Notes: generated by a model from the letters alone, not told the origin. A DNA stretch of 64,000 bases from Haloarcula sp. H-GB4 (GCF_030848575.1 NZ_JAVDDX010000003.1:186001-250000), one strand, 5' to 3'. Positions 24,992 to 34,383 are shown, counted from the stretch's first letter. Numbers and translations are program-made.

Positions 24992-26091
24992 TGAACGTCG
25001 CAGTAACCGTCGACGCACGCGAAGATATTCCGGCCTGGCTGGCCTACGGGACGCCTGTATTCACCGTGCTGGCTGCACTGGCGGTGAGCGCCATCGCGCT
25101 GGTCGTTCTCAACGTGGATCCCGTCGCGGCGTACACGACAATGTTCGTCGACACGCTCGTGACCGAATTCGGTCTCAGTGAGACGCTGACAAAGGCAGTT
25201 CCGTTGATTCTTACGGGCCTGGCGGTGTATCTCCCGTTGAAAGCGGGCCTGTTCAATATCGGTGCCGAGGGACAACTCGTCGCCGGTGCGCTTGCAGGGA
25301 CGTGGATCGGGCTGAACGTCTCGCTCACGGGGCTCGCACTGATTCCGCTGATGTTCGTCGCCGCAGCCGTAGCCGGCGGCATCTGGGCTGGCATCCCGGC
25401 GTACCTGCGTGCGAAGTGGGACGTCAACGAGATCATCACGTCGCTACTGCTGACGTTCGTCGCGCTTGAAATCCAGAGCTACCTGCTCCGGGGACCGATG
25501 CAGGGCGGGACCGGGAACTTCCCGCAGTCGGACCGGTTCTCCGAGGCCGCGACGATTCCGGAACTGTTCGGCGGCGTCCACGCCGGTCTGCTCGCCGCCG
25601 TCTGCATGGTCGTAGTGACATATGTTCTGATGACGAGAACCCGGCTCGGGTTCGAAATCACGTTCGTCGGCTCGAACGACGAGGCCGCCCAGCAGGCCGG
25701 GATGAGCAAGTTCTACGTGTACCTCTTCGTGTTTGTCGTCGGGGGCGCGTTCGCGGCCATGGGCGGCATCAGCGAAATCGCCGGTGCGCAAGGTCGATAC
25801 CGTGCCGGGTTCGAACCCGGATACGGCTTCACGGCCATTCCGGTTGCGCTGCTTGGTCGCAACAGCGCGTTCAAAGTGATGCTCGCTGGCCTGTTTTTCG
25901 CCGTGCTGTTCGTCGGCGGGTCGAGTATGGAAGTGGCGTTCGGTGTGCCTGCGGCGCTGGTCGAGATCATTCAAGCGCTGGTCATTCTCTTCCTGATCAC
26001 GGCGGAGTTCTTCAAGAGCTACCGTGTCGGTATCGACCTCAAACGCGGGCCAGCGGAGACGCCAGCTCAGCCACAGCGAGGTGACGACTGA
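24991..26091 (+). CDS. Nucleoside-type ABC transporter permease 1
   Basis: This 366-residue membrane protein with roughly ten hydrophobic segments belongs to the BPD_transp_2 family. It has VPLILTGLAVYLPLKAGLFN, GAEGQLVAGA, WDVNEIITSLLLTFVALEI and GGISEIAGAQGRY, as in YufP/NupP permeases. Its ATG overlaps the TGA of the ATPase gene (ATGA), and its own stop overlaps the start of permease 2. The C-terminal 20 residues are hydrophilic. Confidence 0.92.
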   Translation: MNVAVTVDAREDIPAWLAYGTPVFTVLAALAVSAIALVVLNVDPVAAYTTMFVDTLVTEFGLSETLTKAVPLILTGLAVYLPLKAGLFNIGAEGQLVAGALAGTWIGLNVSLTGLALIPLMFVAAAVAGGIWAGIPAYLRAKWDVNEIITSLLLTFVALEIQSYLLRGPMQGGTGNFPQSDRFSEAATIPELFGGVHAGLLAAVCMVVVTYVLMTRTRLGFEITFVGSNDEAAQQAGMSKFYVYLFVFVVGGAFAAMGGISEIAGAQGRYRAGFEPGYGFTAIPVALLGRNSAFKVMLAGLFFAVLFVGGSSMEVAFGVPAALVEIIQALVILFLITAEFFKSYRVGIDLKRGPAETPAQPQRGDD

Positions 26092-27083
26092 TGGTGAGCT
26101 TCATCGCCGGTCTGCTGGATGCGACCGTTCAAGCGGCGACCGTGCTACTCCTCGCTGGGATGGGCGAACTCATCAGTGAGCGGGCGGGCGTCCTCAACCT
26201 CGGCGTCGAGGGCATGATGCTCGTCGGCGCACTCGGGGGATTCATCACGACCGTCCTCACGGGGAGCCACTGGCTTGGATTCGCCGTCGGCATCCTCCTC
26301 GGAATGGTGCTGGCGCTGGTCCACGCGTTCCTCTGTATCTCGCTGAAGTCGAATCAGGTCATCAGCGGCGTCATGCTGACGCTGCTTGGGACCGGGCTGA
26401 CGACGTTCTTTGGCTCCGGCTGGGTCGAAGAGTCGATCAGCGGCTTCCCGCAGATCACGTTCCCGCTTATCGGACAGTACCTCGTCGGTATCCCGGTCAT
26501 CGGCGAGGCCCTCTTCCGGAGCACGGCAACGGACTACCTCGCGCTTGGTCTACTGGTCGTGGTCTGGTACTTCCTGCACCACTCGAACCTCGGGCTAGAG
26601 ATGATAGCCGTTGGTGAGGACCCAGAGATGGCGGACACGATGGGCGTGTCCGTGTTCAGGCTGCGGTATCTCGCGGTGCTCATCGGTGGCGGGTTCGCCG
26701 GCGCGGCCGGCGCTCACCTCTCACTGGCCTTCTCGCAGCTCTGGGTCCCTGGCATGACCGCGGGCCGGGGTTGGATCGCCGTCGCGCTGGTCATCTTCGC
26801 GCAGTGGCGACCCCGTCGGATGCTCGTGGGAGCGTACCTGTTCGGGCTACTTGACGCGCTCCGCATTCGCTCCCAGTCGATTTCGTTGACACTGGGTCCC
26901 GATGCTCCCCTCGCGGGTGTCATCAATCCTGTCGTCGAGTTCCTCATGACGCCACAGATCATGGGGACGTACCCGTATCTGGCGACGATTATCGTGCTGG
27001 CCTACGCCGTCATCCGGACCAAGAGCGACCAGCTCGCGGTCCCCTCGGCGCTGTTGCAGTCCTACAGCCGCGAGACGGACTGA
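26091..27083 (+). CDS. Nucleoside-type ABC transporter permease 2
   Basis: This 330-residue membrane protein with about eight to nine hydrophobic segments belongs to the same family as permease 1 (YufQ/NupQ branch). It has GMGELISERAGVLNLGVEGMM, SLKSNQVISGVMLTLLGTGL, AVGEDPEMADTMGVSVFRLR and PGMTAGRGWIAVALVIFAQW. It forms the channel with permease 1 and is the last gene of the ATPase-permease operon. A 98-base gap with its own TATA box precedes the next gene. Confidence 0.92.
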   Translation: MVSFIAGLLDATVQAATVLLLAGMGELISERAGVLNLGVEGMMLVGALGGFITTVLTGSHWLGFAVGILLGMVLALVHAFLCISLKSNQVISGVMLTLLGTGLTTFFGSGWVEESISGFPQITFPLIGQYLVGIPVIGEALFRSTATDYLALGLLVVVWYFLHHSNLGLEMIAVGEDPEMADTMGVSVFRLRYLAVLIGGGFAGAAGAHLSLAFSQLWVPGMTAGRGWIAVALVIFAQWRPRRMLVGAYLFGLLDALRIRSQSISLTLGPDAPLAGVINPVVEFLMTPQIMGTYPYLATIIVLAYAVIRTKSDQLAVPSALLQSYSRETD

Positions 27084-27181
27084 GCGGTCGGCGAGCGGGT
27101 CAATACTGGCGGCCACACCTCCCACAGACCGTGTGTGTGGCCAAATCTATTTATCGGTATTCGGAGAATCCAGTATGTCTC

Positions 27182-28216
27182 ATGAGCGCCAATCAGGTCT
27201 TCGAGAGAGGCGACCGCGTCGGTATCTACTTGCAGGACAAACACTCGCTAGAAGAGAACGTGGACCTTGTGCAGTACGCGGAGGAGCAAGGCATCGACGA
27301 GATCTGGCAGGCCGAATCACGACTCGCACGCGACGCCGTCTCCCCGCTCGGCGCGTACGCCGCAGTCACCGATGACATCAAACTCGGCACCGGCGTCATC
27401 AACAACTGGACGCGCAACGCAGCGTTGATAGCGCAGTCGATGAGCACGCTGGAGGAACTCGCCGGCCCGGACCGCATCATGTGCGGCATCGGCGCGTGGT
27501 GGGACCCGCTGGCAGAGAAAGTCGGTATCGACCGTAGCGGCGCACTGCGGGCGATGCGTGAGTGCGTCGAAGTAACTCAGGATCTGCTGGACATGGAGAA
27601 CGTCACCTACGACGGTGAGTTCGTCCAGATGCGGGACGTAGAACTGGACGTGGTCCACGGCGACGACGGACCGCGAACTGTTCCCGTCTACGTCGGTGGG
27701 ACCGGGTTCAAGATGCTGGAACTCACCGGCCACTTCGCCGACGGCGCACTGCTGAACTACCTCGTCAGCCCGGAGTACAACGAGAAAGCCCTTGATGCAC
27801 TGGAGACCGGGGCGGAGCGCGGTGGTCGCTCGCTTGACGACATCGACCGACCACAACTGGTCGTCTGTTCGATGGACCACGACGAGGAGCAGGCTCTGGA
27901 CAACGCCCGCGAACTCATCACACAGTACCTCGGGCAACAGCCCCACATCATGAAGGCCAGCGGCGTCAGTCAGGACCTCATTGACGAGGTGGGCGATACC
28001 ATCGGCGGGTGGCCGGCCGACAAGGACGACATCAAGGAGGGGATGCACCTCATTCCGGACGACGTGGTTCACAAACTCACTGCTAGCGGCACGCCGGAAC
28101 AGTGCCGAGAGAAAGTTAGGGAATACGCCGAGACGGGCTGTCAGTGTCCGATCCTCTATCCGCTGGGTGACGATCGGCGGCTGATGATCGACGAGTTCGC
28201 GGACGGCTATCTGTAG
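27182..28216 (+). CDS. F420-dependent luciferase-like (LLM) oxidoreductase
   Basis: This 344-residue TIM-barrel flavin/F420 enzyme of the Mer/LLM class has YLQDKHSLEENVDLVQYAEEQGIDEIWQAES, IKLGTGVINNWTRN, CGIGAWWDPLAEKVG and VPVYVGGTGFKMLELTG. Family members transfer hydride with reduced F420, for example methylenetetrahydromethanopterin reductase. The specific substrate cannot be read here. The start at 27182 is 31 bases downstream of the centre of TATTTAT (27148-27154), consistent with a leaderless message. GTGTGGC (27135-27141) abuts this promoter. Confidence 0.85.
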   Translation: MSANQVFERGDRVGIYLQDKHSLEENVDLVQYAEEQGIDEIWQAESRLARDAVSPLGAYAAVTDDIKLGTGVINNWTRNAALIAQSMSTLEELAGPDRIMCGIGAWWDPLAEKVGIDRSGALRAMRECVEVTQDLLDMENVTYDGEFVQMRDVELDVVHGDDGPRTVPVYVGGTGFKMLELTGHFADGALLNYLVSPEYNEKALDALETGAERGGRSLDDIDRPQLVVCSMDHDEEQALDNARELITQYLGQQPHIMKASGVSQDLIDEVGDTIGGWPADKDDIKEGMHLIPDDVVHKLTASGTPEQCREKVREYAETGCQCPILYPLGDDRRLMIDEFADGYL

Positions 28217-28232
28217 TTCGTCGGCTCGACTC

Positions 28233-29639
28233 TCAATCGTCGTCGACCGGCGGCGCGCCCGCTCCCGTCTCGACAGGATCGGGTTCCAGTCCTGCGGTGT
28301 ACTCGGTCGGCCCCGTCCCGACACTCCCGCCGGGGAACACAATATTGAGAATGAGGGCGGCCATCCCCCCGGTGACAAGTGCGGACCCGAACAGCGTCTG
28401 TACCTCAGACGGGAAGTTCTGGAGGATTTCGGGGCGGAACGCGACACCGAGGCCGAGCGCCATCGACATCGCGAGGATGGTCGAATTGCGGTGGTCTAAC
28501 TCGACGTTTTGCGTGATGAGGCGTGCGCCCGAGGAGAATATCATCGCGAACAGGATGAGCGCGCCGCCGCCCAGCACGGCATCAGGCATCGCCGAGACGA
28601 CTGCCCCAACTTTCGGGACAAACCCGAGTGCAAGCAGCACGACGCCCCCGATGCCGGCGACGTACCGGCTGGCGACGCCGGTGAAGTTCACGAGCCCGAC
28701 GTTCTGCGAGAACGACGTGTTCGGGAGCGCGTTGAACACTGCACCGAAAACGCTCATCACGCCATCGGCGACGAGGCCACCACGGATTTCCTCCCGCGTG
28801 GCGTTCCGACCGGTTGCGGATACCGTCCCAGAGATGTCCCCGATAGTTTCCATGCCGGTAATGATGTAGAGGAAGGCTACGGTGACGATGGCGCTCGGCT
28901 CGAACGCGAGGCCGTATTTGAGCGGAACGGGAACCGTCACCCAGCCGGCAGCGGCGACCGCCGAGAGGTCAACCACGCCCAGTGCGAGCGCGGCGAGGTA
29001 GCCGACGATGATGCCCACGAACACGCTGATGACGCGGAGAAAGCCCTCGAAGAACTGGTTCAGCCCGACAGTGACGACTAGAACGAGCCCGGCGAGGCCG
29101 AGGTTGACGAAGGAGCCGTATCCCTCCGCTGACGGACCGGCCGAGGCCCCCGCAGCGTAGTTCATTCCCGTGGGGATGAGCGTTAGTCCGATGAGCATCA
29201 CGACGATGCCGGTGACAAGCGGGGGGAAGAACCGCCGGAACCGGTCGAACGAGACACCCATGATGATCTCGACCGGCGCAGCAAGCAGTGATGCGCCGAA
29301 CACGGCGGCGATACCGAACTGATTGCCGATGCCGATAAGCGGCCCGAGAAACGCGAAACTGGTCCCCATGACGACCGGGAGCCTCGCGCCGACGGGGCCG
29401 ACCGGGTACGCTTGGACCATGGTCGCGACACCGGCGACGATGAGTGCCATCTGGACGAGAAACGTCGTCTCCCCCGTGACGGAGCCGACGGCCCCCGCAA
29501 GGATGAGTGGGGGCGCGACGTTGCCCAGAAACATCGCGAGCACGTGCTGGATGCCGAGTGGGATGGCCTTCCCAAGCGGCGGTTTGTCTTCGATATCGTA
29601 CAGTACGACTGACTGCTGGTCTGTCTCTGGACCGCTCAT
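28233..29639 (-). CDS. NCS2-family uracil/xanthine (urate-type) permease
   Basis: This 468-residue transporter has about fourteen hydrophobic segments. NCS2 landmarks are present: PLGIQHVLAMFLGNVAPPL, a QAYPVGPVGARLPVVMGTSFAFLGP segment read as two adjacent pieces, and a TM8-TM10 region with IITGMETIGDISGT and LPNTSFSQNVGL. The TM8 Glu and the N-x-S motif in TM10 mark substrate-binding positions in xanthine and urate permeases such as UapA and YgfU. Start 29639 avoids a hydrophilic, unlike-family extension. It converges on the LLM gene. In this island xanthine or urate is the likely cargo. Confidence 0.9.
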   Translation of the reverse strand: MSGPETDQQSVVLYDIEDKPPLGKAIPLGIQHVLAMFLGNVAPPLILAGAVGSVTGETTFLVQMALIVAGVATMVQAYPVGPVGARLPVVMGTSFAFLGPLIGIGNQFGIAAVFGASLLAAPVEIIMGVSFDRFRRFFPPLVTGIVVMLIGLTLIPTGMNYAAGASAGPSAEGYGSFVNLGLAGLVLVVTVGLNQFFEGFLRVISVFVGIIVGYLAALALGVVDLSAVAAAGWVTVPVPLKYGLAFEPSAIVTVAFLYIITGMETIGDISGTVSATGRNATREEIRGGLVADGVMSVFGAVFNALPNTSFSQNVGLVNFTGVASRYVAGIGGVVLLALGFVPKVGAVVSAMPDAVLGGGALILFAMIFSSGARLITQNVELDHRNSTILAMSMALGLGVAFRPEILQNFPSEVQTLFGSALVTGGMAALILNIVFPGGSVGTGPTEYTAGLEPDPVETGAGAPPVDDD

Positions 29640-29871
29640 GGGACGCCATCCAGCCCCTATCTTTTCAATCCACCTACTAGAATCCTTATACCAATATATG
29701 TGTTTAATTCTGTCCGAGATCATTATCCGTATGTCTCATTAAAATTTGATACTCGTTGGATGTGCGACCTGATATACTTTGGAACTGCAGCTCCCCCGAC
29801 TCGACAGTGTGTCGAAACCGCTCGTAAAACGACAGCGCGCTGGCCCGTGTCGTGGCAACTGTCCGGTGGCG

Positions 29872-31131
29872 TCAGTCGTCGGCCGCGGCTTCCTCGGCCG
29901 TGCCGTACAGACCCTCGACCTCCGTGATTTCTGGATCGATTCGATCCACCCCCCCGGTCGCCCTCTCGGCGCTTTTCGTGTCCTTCAGGCCGAAGCCGGT
30001 GGACACCACGACGACGGTTTCGTCTTGCTCGATTATCCCCCGGTCGAGCGCCGTCTGGACGCCGGCAACGGGCGTTGCGCCTGCCGGCTCGGAGTAGATT
30101 CCCTCGGTGCTGCCAAGCAGTTTCTCGGCGTCCAGAATCTCGTCGTCGGAGACCAGTACGCTCGTCCCCCCGCTCTGTTCCAGCGCACGGCATGCTTTGA
30201 TCGTGTTCCGTGGCCGTCCAACAGCGATTGAATCGGCCAGCGTTTCGGCAATATCGTCGATGTCCTCGTGGTCGTGGAAAGCGTCGTGGATGGCCGACGC
30301 CCCCTCGGCCTGGACGCCGAGCATCTTCGGGTGGTCGTCGACGTAGCCGAGGTCGTAGAACTCTTTGAACCCCTTCCATGCCCCGGCAATCGTACAGCCG
30401 TCACCCATCGAGAAGACGACCCAGTCGGGGACGTGTCCGCGAGCGATAGACTGGTCGGCGAGTTCGTGACCGACGGTTCGCTTACCCTCGACTTGGAACG
30501 GATTGATGGCCGCGTTGCGGTTGTACCAGCCGTACTTCTCGGTGACTTCGACGCTGAGGTCGTAGGCTTCGTCGTAGCTGCCGTTGACAGCGAGGACGTC
30601 CGCGCCGTAGACGAGCGGCTGTGCAAGCTTGCCTGTCGGGGCGTCGCCAGGAACGAAAATACGACAGTCCATCCCCCCGCGGGCGGCATAGCCCGATAGC
30701 GACGCGGCAGCGTTCCCGGTCGAGGCGCAGGTGATGATGTCGCGACCGGCGTGTCTGGCTTTCGTGACAGCGATAGCGCTGGCACGGTCCTTGAAACACC
30801 CAGTCGGGTTCCGTCCGTCGTCTTTGACCAGTGTTTCGACGCCCAGCGCGTCGCTGAGGTTTGGGGCGTCGAAGAGGTCCGTTCCGCCCTCGTTGAGCGT
30901 CACGACATCGGCGTCCGCTGCGACTGGTAGAAACGCCTCGTACTTCCATTGACTTGCGATCGGCCCGCCGAGGTCGCCATCGAACGCGTCATCGATAGCA
31001 TCGTAGTCGTATGTTACTTCGAGGATGCCCTTCACGCCCTCGTGTTCAGGACAGGTGTAGATGATCTGATTCGGATCGTACTCCGCCCCACAGAGTGTAC
31101 ACTCGAGGGTTGTGACTTGCGTCATGCCCAT
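29872..31131 (-). CDS. thrC: Threonine synthase-family PLP enzyme
   Basis: This 419-residue fold-type II PLP enzyme has an N-terminal zinc-ribbon-like part (LECTLCGAEYDP, YTCPEHEG). The PLP lysine motif is NPTGCFKDRA, with STGNAAASLSGYAA, the MGDGCTIAGAWKGFKE phosphate loop and VSTGFGLKDT. Threonine synthase makes threonine from O-phosphohomoserine. Because haloarchaea often have several thrC-like genes and this one lies among purine genes, another beta/gamma-elimination role is possible. TTTATA centred at 31158 is 27 bases upstream of the ATG at 31131, indicating a leaderless start. GCCACAC (31241-31247) lies further upstream. Confidence 0.82.
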   Translation of the reverse strand: MGMTQVTTLECTLCGAEYDPNQIIYTCPEHEGVKGILEVTYDYDAIDDAFDGDLGGPIASQWKYEAFLPVAADADVVTLNEGGTDLFDAPNLSDALGVETLVKDDGRNPTGCFKDRASAIAVTKARHAGRDIITCASTGNAAASLSGYAARGGMDCRIFVPGDAPTGKLAQPLVYGADVLAVNGSYDEAYDLSVEVTEKYGWYNRNAAINPFQVEGKRTVGHELADQSIARGHVPDWVVFSMGDGCTIAGAWKGFKEFYDLGYVDDHPKMLGVQAEGASAIHDAFHDHEDIDDIAETLADSIAVGRPRNTIKACRALEQSGGTSVLVSDDEILDAEKLLGSTEGIYSEPAGATPVAGVQTALDRGIIEQDETVVVVSTGFGLKDTKSAERATGGVDRIDPEITEVEGLYGTAEEAAADD

Positions 31132-31290
31132 ACTACTTCCTCAGTACAACTGGGTATAAAACCGTACTGCGGCTTCAGCTTGATTGTGGGGGGACCGATC
31201 TCTGCCATTGATGGCATACCTTCACACACTGGTCACACACGCCACACATCTATTTGTGAACTGATAATCAGGTCAATGGACAGCAAAACG

Positions 31291-32634
31291 CTACAGCGGG
31301 CGGTCCAGGAACTGGCCACGGCCCGCCGTTGACTGGACCCTGTGGTCCTTTGCGACAATCTCACCGCCAGCGATGACTGTGTCCACGCGTGCGCTCCAGT
31401 GCTGTCCCTCGTACGGCGTCCAGCCACCGACGAACGTGTGGTCGTCGGCGGTGACCTCGTACTCCTCGGTCCGGACGAGCATCACATCCGCATCCGTTCC
31501 GACCTGCAGCGATCCTTTCCGTGGATAGATTGCGGCGTTCCGTGCCGGAGCTGTACACACGAGTTCGCGGAGCCGCGGCCACGAGAGTCGGCCTTCGTGG
31601 ACGCCTTCGCTGGCGAGGTACTCGACCATCGTTTCGACGCCCGGGAGGCCGGCATAGGGCTCCCAGATATCCTCCCAGCCGGCTTCCCGTGCTTCACGGT
31701 ACGTCGGGAAGTGGTCCGTGCCGATGAGGTCGATCGTCCCGTCCTGCACTGCATCCCAGAGCCGCTCCCGCTCGGTGTCGGATTTGAGGCTGGGATTGAC
31801 CTTCAGGAATGGTCCCTTATCGGCAACGTCACCCTTCGAGAAGGCCAGATACTGTGGACAGGTTTCGAGCGTCACTGGGACGTTCGCTCGTGATTTGAAG
31901 CGGTTCCCCTCATGCGCGCCGCTCCCACTTGAGATGTGGACGACGTGCAGCGGACAGTCGGCGTACTCCGCAAAATAGCCCGCCCGTGAAATAGCGTCTA
32001 GTTCGGCTTCGAGGGGTCGTGAGTCCATGTACACGTCGGGTTCATCGCCGTCGATAGTCGATCGCGCGTCGTCGAGCAGTCCCTGTGTTTCGCAGTGAAC
32101 GCGAACCGTACCCCCGGCATTGCCGACACGCCTCATGAGCGCTGCGATGGCCTCGTCGTCGGCCAGGTACGGGTCAGCGGTAAATGTCTTGAAATCCGCT
32201 GTTCCGGCGTCCATGATGCCGGCCACGTCGATGTCGGGATCCTGAACGTTGCCGGCAACGAGGCCGAAATCGACGTGTGCGAGCGCCGAACACGTCTCCG
32301 CTTTCTCATGCAGTGCGTCGGGAGTTGTGACAGGTGTCTGCGTCGGTAATTCGATGACCGTCGTCACCCCACCGGCGACCGCACTCGCCGTCTGGGACGC
32401 GAAGTCGATCCCATCCGGAAAGAGTTCGTCGTCGTGCATATGTGTGTGCACGTCGATAGCACCCGGAAGCGCGACCATGCCGTCTGCGTCAATGACAGTA
32501 TCTGGATCACTGGGGCCTGTGACCGACGATGCTGGACCAGCAGCGTCTATCGTCCCGCCGGATATCGTGATTTCACCGTGCTGGATGCCCGACGCTGTCA
32601 CCACCTGTGCCCCTTTGATGTGAATGTCTGTCAT
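31291..32634 (-). CDS. Dihydroorotase-like hydantoinase/allantoinase
   Basis: This 447-residue cyclic amidohydrolase has the metal site DVHTHMHDDEL, the lysine to be carboxylated in DAGTADFKTFT, VHCET, HVVHISSG and the late GTDHFPTYREA. The family opens five- or six-membered cyclic ureides such as allantoin, hydantoins and dihydropyrimidines. The equivalent gene in the E. coli SDMH/purine region is hyuA (ygeZ). Start 32634 is the first ATG at which homology begins (MTDIHIKGAQVV). It is divergent from ssnA across 144 bases containing GCCACAT and GCACAC words. Confidence 0.88.
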   Translation of the reverse strand: MTDIHIKGAQVVTASGIQHGEITISGGTIDAAGPASSVTGPSDPDTVIDADGMVALPGAIDVHTHMHDDELFPDGIDFASQTASAVAGGVTTVIELPTQTPVTTPDALHEKAETCSALAHVDFGLVAGNVQDPDIDVAGIMDAGTADFKTFTADPYLADDEAIAALMRRVGNAGGTVRVHCETQGLLDDARSTIDGDEPDVYMDSRPLEAELDAISRAGYFAEYADCPLHVVHISSGSGAHEGNRFKSRANVPVTLETCPQYLAFSKGDVADKGPFLKVNPSLKSDTERERLWDAVQDGTIDLIGTDHFPTYREAREAGWEDIWEPYAGLPGVETMVEYLASEGVHEGRLSWPRLRELVCTAPARNAAIYPRKGSLQVGTDADVMLVRTEEYEVTADDHTFVGGWTPYEGQHWSARVDTVIAGGEIVAKDHRVQSTAGRGQFLDRPL

Positions 32635-32778
32635 GCTGTAACAGCCCGGGCGAATGACGAAAACAGTTGGTGTGTGTGAGACGCCACATCTGTCGCACAC
32701 GGTGGTTGTGATAGAGTGGCTGGTAGGGCCGTTCTGGGGCGGAGTAGCTTTTAGTCGGTTGACGGTTTCCCCCAACCT

Positions 32779-34077
32779 GTGATACTGAACGCAGGGACGC
32801 TCATCACGATGGACGATGAGCGCACGGTCCGGTCCGAGGCACACGTCGTCGTCGAAGATGGTGAAATCGTCGCTATCGAGGACGGGTACGCGTCCGGTGC
32901 TGACGTGATAGATGCCACTGACGAGGTCGTCATCCCGGGATTGGTGAACTGTCACACCCACATGTACGCGCTCCCGATCCGCGGTGCGCCGCTCGCTGCG
33001 TCACCCGAGAGTTTCTACGAATCGCTCGTCGACATCTGGTGGAACGTTGACGAGGCGTTTACCGAGCGCGACGCTCGCCTGTCTGCACTGGGCTCCTCTG
33101 TCGAGATGCTCCAGAGCGGCGTCACTACCTTTTGTGACAACTACTCCGGGCCGAATACGCTGCCGGGCGGTCTCGACGCCGTCGCAGAGGGTGTCGCACA
33201 GACCCCGATCCGTGGGATGATTTCCTTCGAGACGACAGCCCGGAACTCTGAAGCCCAGGCCAGAGACGGAATCGCGGAGAATCAGCGATTCATCGACGAA
33301 GCGGAAGACGAGTACGACACTGTATCCGGCCACTACTGCCTCCACACGCTGTTTACCAACACCGAAGACATCGTTAGGGAGTGTGTTGACAGGGCTACTG
33401 ACGACGACCGCCCAATCCAGATCCATCTTGAAGAGGGGCTGGTCGACGTTCATGAATCAATCGCCGACTACGGGAAACGACCGGTACCAGCGTTAGAAGA
33501 CATGGGCTTTTTCGACGCCGAAGTCATCGCTGCTCACTGCGTCCATTCTACCGAGTCCGAGATCGAAATACTCGCAGCAAACGATGTTTCCGTCGCCCAC
33601 AACCCGTATTCCAACATCAATAACGCCGTCGGTATCGCCGATGTCGAAACCATGCAAGCCCACGAGATGACAATCGGGCTCGGTGACGACGGATGGGATC
33701 CGGATATGTTCGAGACCATGCGTTCAGCCGTCGGTATCCACAACCTCAAGCAGCGCAACCCGAGCGGCTTCGACATGGCCACTGCTCTTGAATGGGCGAC
33801 AATCGGCAGTGCGGCGGTGCTGGGAATGGAGGACGCTGTCGGCAGTATCGAGGTCGGTAAACGCGGTGATTTCGTCACGTTGGATCTGGGGCCAAACCCG
33901 GTGTTGGACGGGAGTGCGCCCTACTACGTCGTCAGCGCCGCAAGCCGTGCGGACGTTACCCGGACAATTATCGACGGAGAGCCTGTGTATGATCAGACAT
34001 CAGGTATCACCGGCGTCGATGATTCGGATATGACTGCTGTCGGCGATGCGAGTGCCGAACTCTGGGAACGGTTGTAG
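32779..34077 (+). CDS. ssnA: SsnA-type aminohydrolase
   Basis: This 432-residue amidohydrolase has features of SsnA, an aminohydrolase found in SDMH/purine clusters: NCHTHMYALPIRG, DIWWNVDEAFTERD (SsnA has LWWRLDRAL), SFETTARN, AHNPYSNINNAVG and IGLGDDGWDPDMFETM. Metal ligands HTH, QIHLEE, AAHCVH and the late DD are in place. The start is GTG at 32779, 29 bases after TTTTAG, so the message is probably leaderless. Its presence beside the hydantoinase strengthens the link of the whole island to SDMH-dependent purine degradation. The exact substrate of SsnA is not settled here. Confidence 0.85.
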   Translation: MILNAGTLITMDDERTVRSEAHVVVEDGEIVAIEDGYASGADVIDATDEVVIPGLVNCHTHMYALPIRGAPLAASPESFYESLVDIWWNVDEAFTERDARLSALGSSVEMLQSGVTTFCDNYSGPNTLPGGLDAVAEGVAQTPIRGMISFETTARNSEAQARDGIAENQRFIDEAEDEYDTVSGHYCLHTLFTNTEDIVRECVDRATDDDRPIQIHLEEGLVDVHESIADYGKRPVPALEDMGFFDAEVIAAHCVHSTESEIEILAANDVSVAHNPYSNINNAVGIADVETMQAHEMTIGLGDDGWDPDMFETMRSAVGIHNLKQRNPSGFDMATALEWATIGSAAVLGMEDAVGSIEVGKRGDFVTLDLGPNPVLDGSAPYYVVSAASRADVTRTIIDGEPVYDQTSGITGVDDSDMTAVGDASAELWERL

Positions 34078-34383
34078 GGCAGTTCTTGGATAGGTATGAC
34101 TTCAGTTCGCTGTCATTGGGGACCTATCTGATATACGCCCTGAAGGTGTGAACACAATCTGCTGATAAATTTTGGAAAGTAGCTTCTGTGACTGTAGAAA
34201 AGACACACCCTTAGGGTGTAAAAATTTGGGAAATATTTTGATATTCCGGTCAATGTGCACATTCTGTACACATGGTATTTGGACTGCAGCGTGGTTGAGG
34301 AACCAAATCTGCCTATTTCGTGTATTGTGGAAAATATTTCCGCTTCCCGTATGTAATAGTGGGACTGTGAGCGTGAATGGCAT
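34078..34383. promoter_or_regulatory. A+T-rich intergenic region with a 15-base inverted repeat
   Basis: This 306-base region has clearly lower G+C than its neighbours. ACACCC-TTA-GGGTGT (34205-34219) is a perfect inverted repeat and ATGTGCACA ... TGTACACAT words lie near 34253-34272. It probably carries the promoter and operator of the gene at 34384. I found no credible gene in it. Confidence 0.4.

Noticed and set aside
29872-31131. Calling the PLP enzyme a diaminopropionate ammonia-lyase
   Set aside because: The sequence motifs and zinc-ribbon start fit threonine synthase better. The alternative rests on context only, so it is kept as a question.
31276-31332. An 18-codon plus-strand frame after ATCTATTT, overlapping the end of the hydantoinase gene
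   Set aside because: It is too short and without conservation evidence. The TATA-like sequence here may be chance, although ATCTATTT also follows the GCCACAC-type word near 27145.
34205-34219. ACACCCTTAGGGTGT read as an intrinsic terminator of ssnA
   Set aside because: The repeat is about 130 bases past the ssnA stop and is followed by A5T3 rather than a T-run. An operator role for the next gene is more likely.
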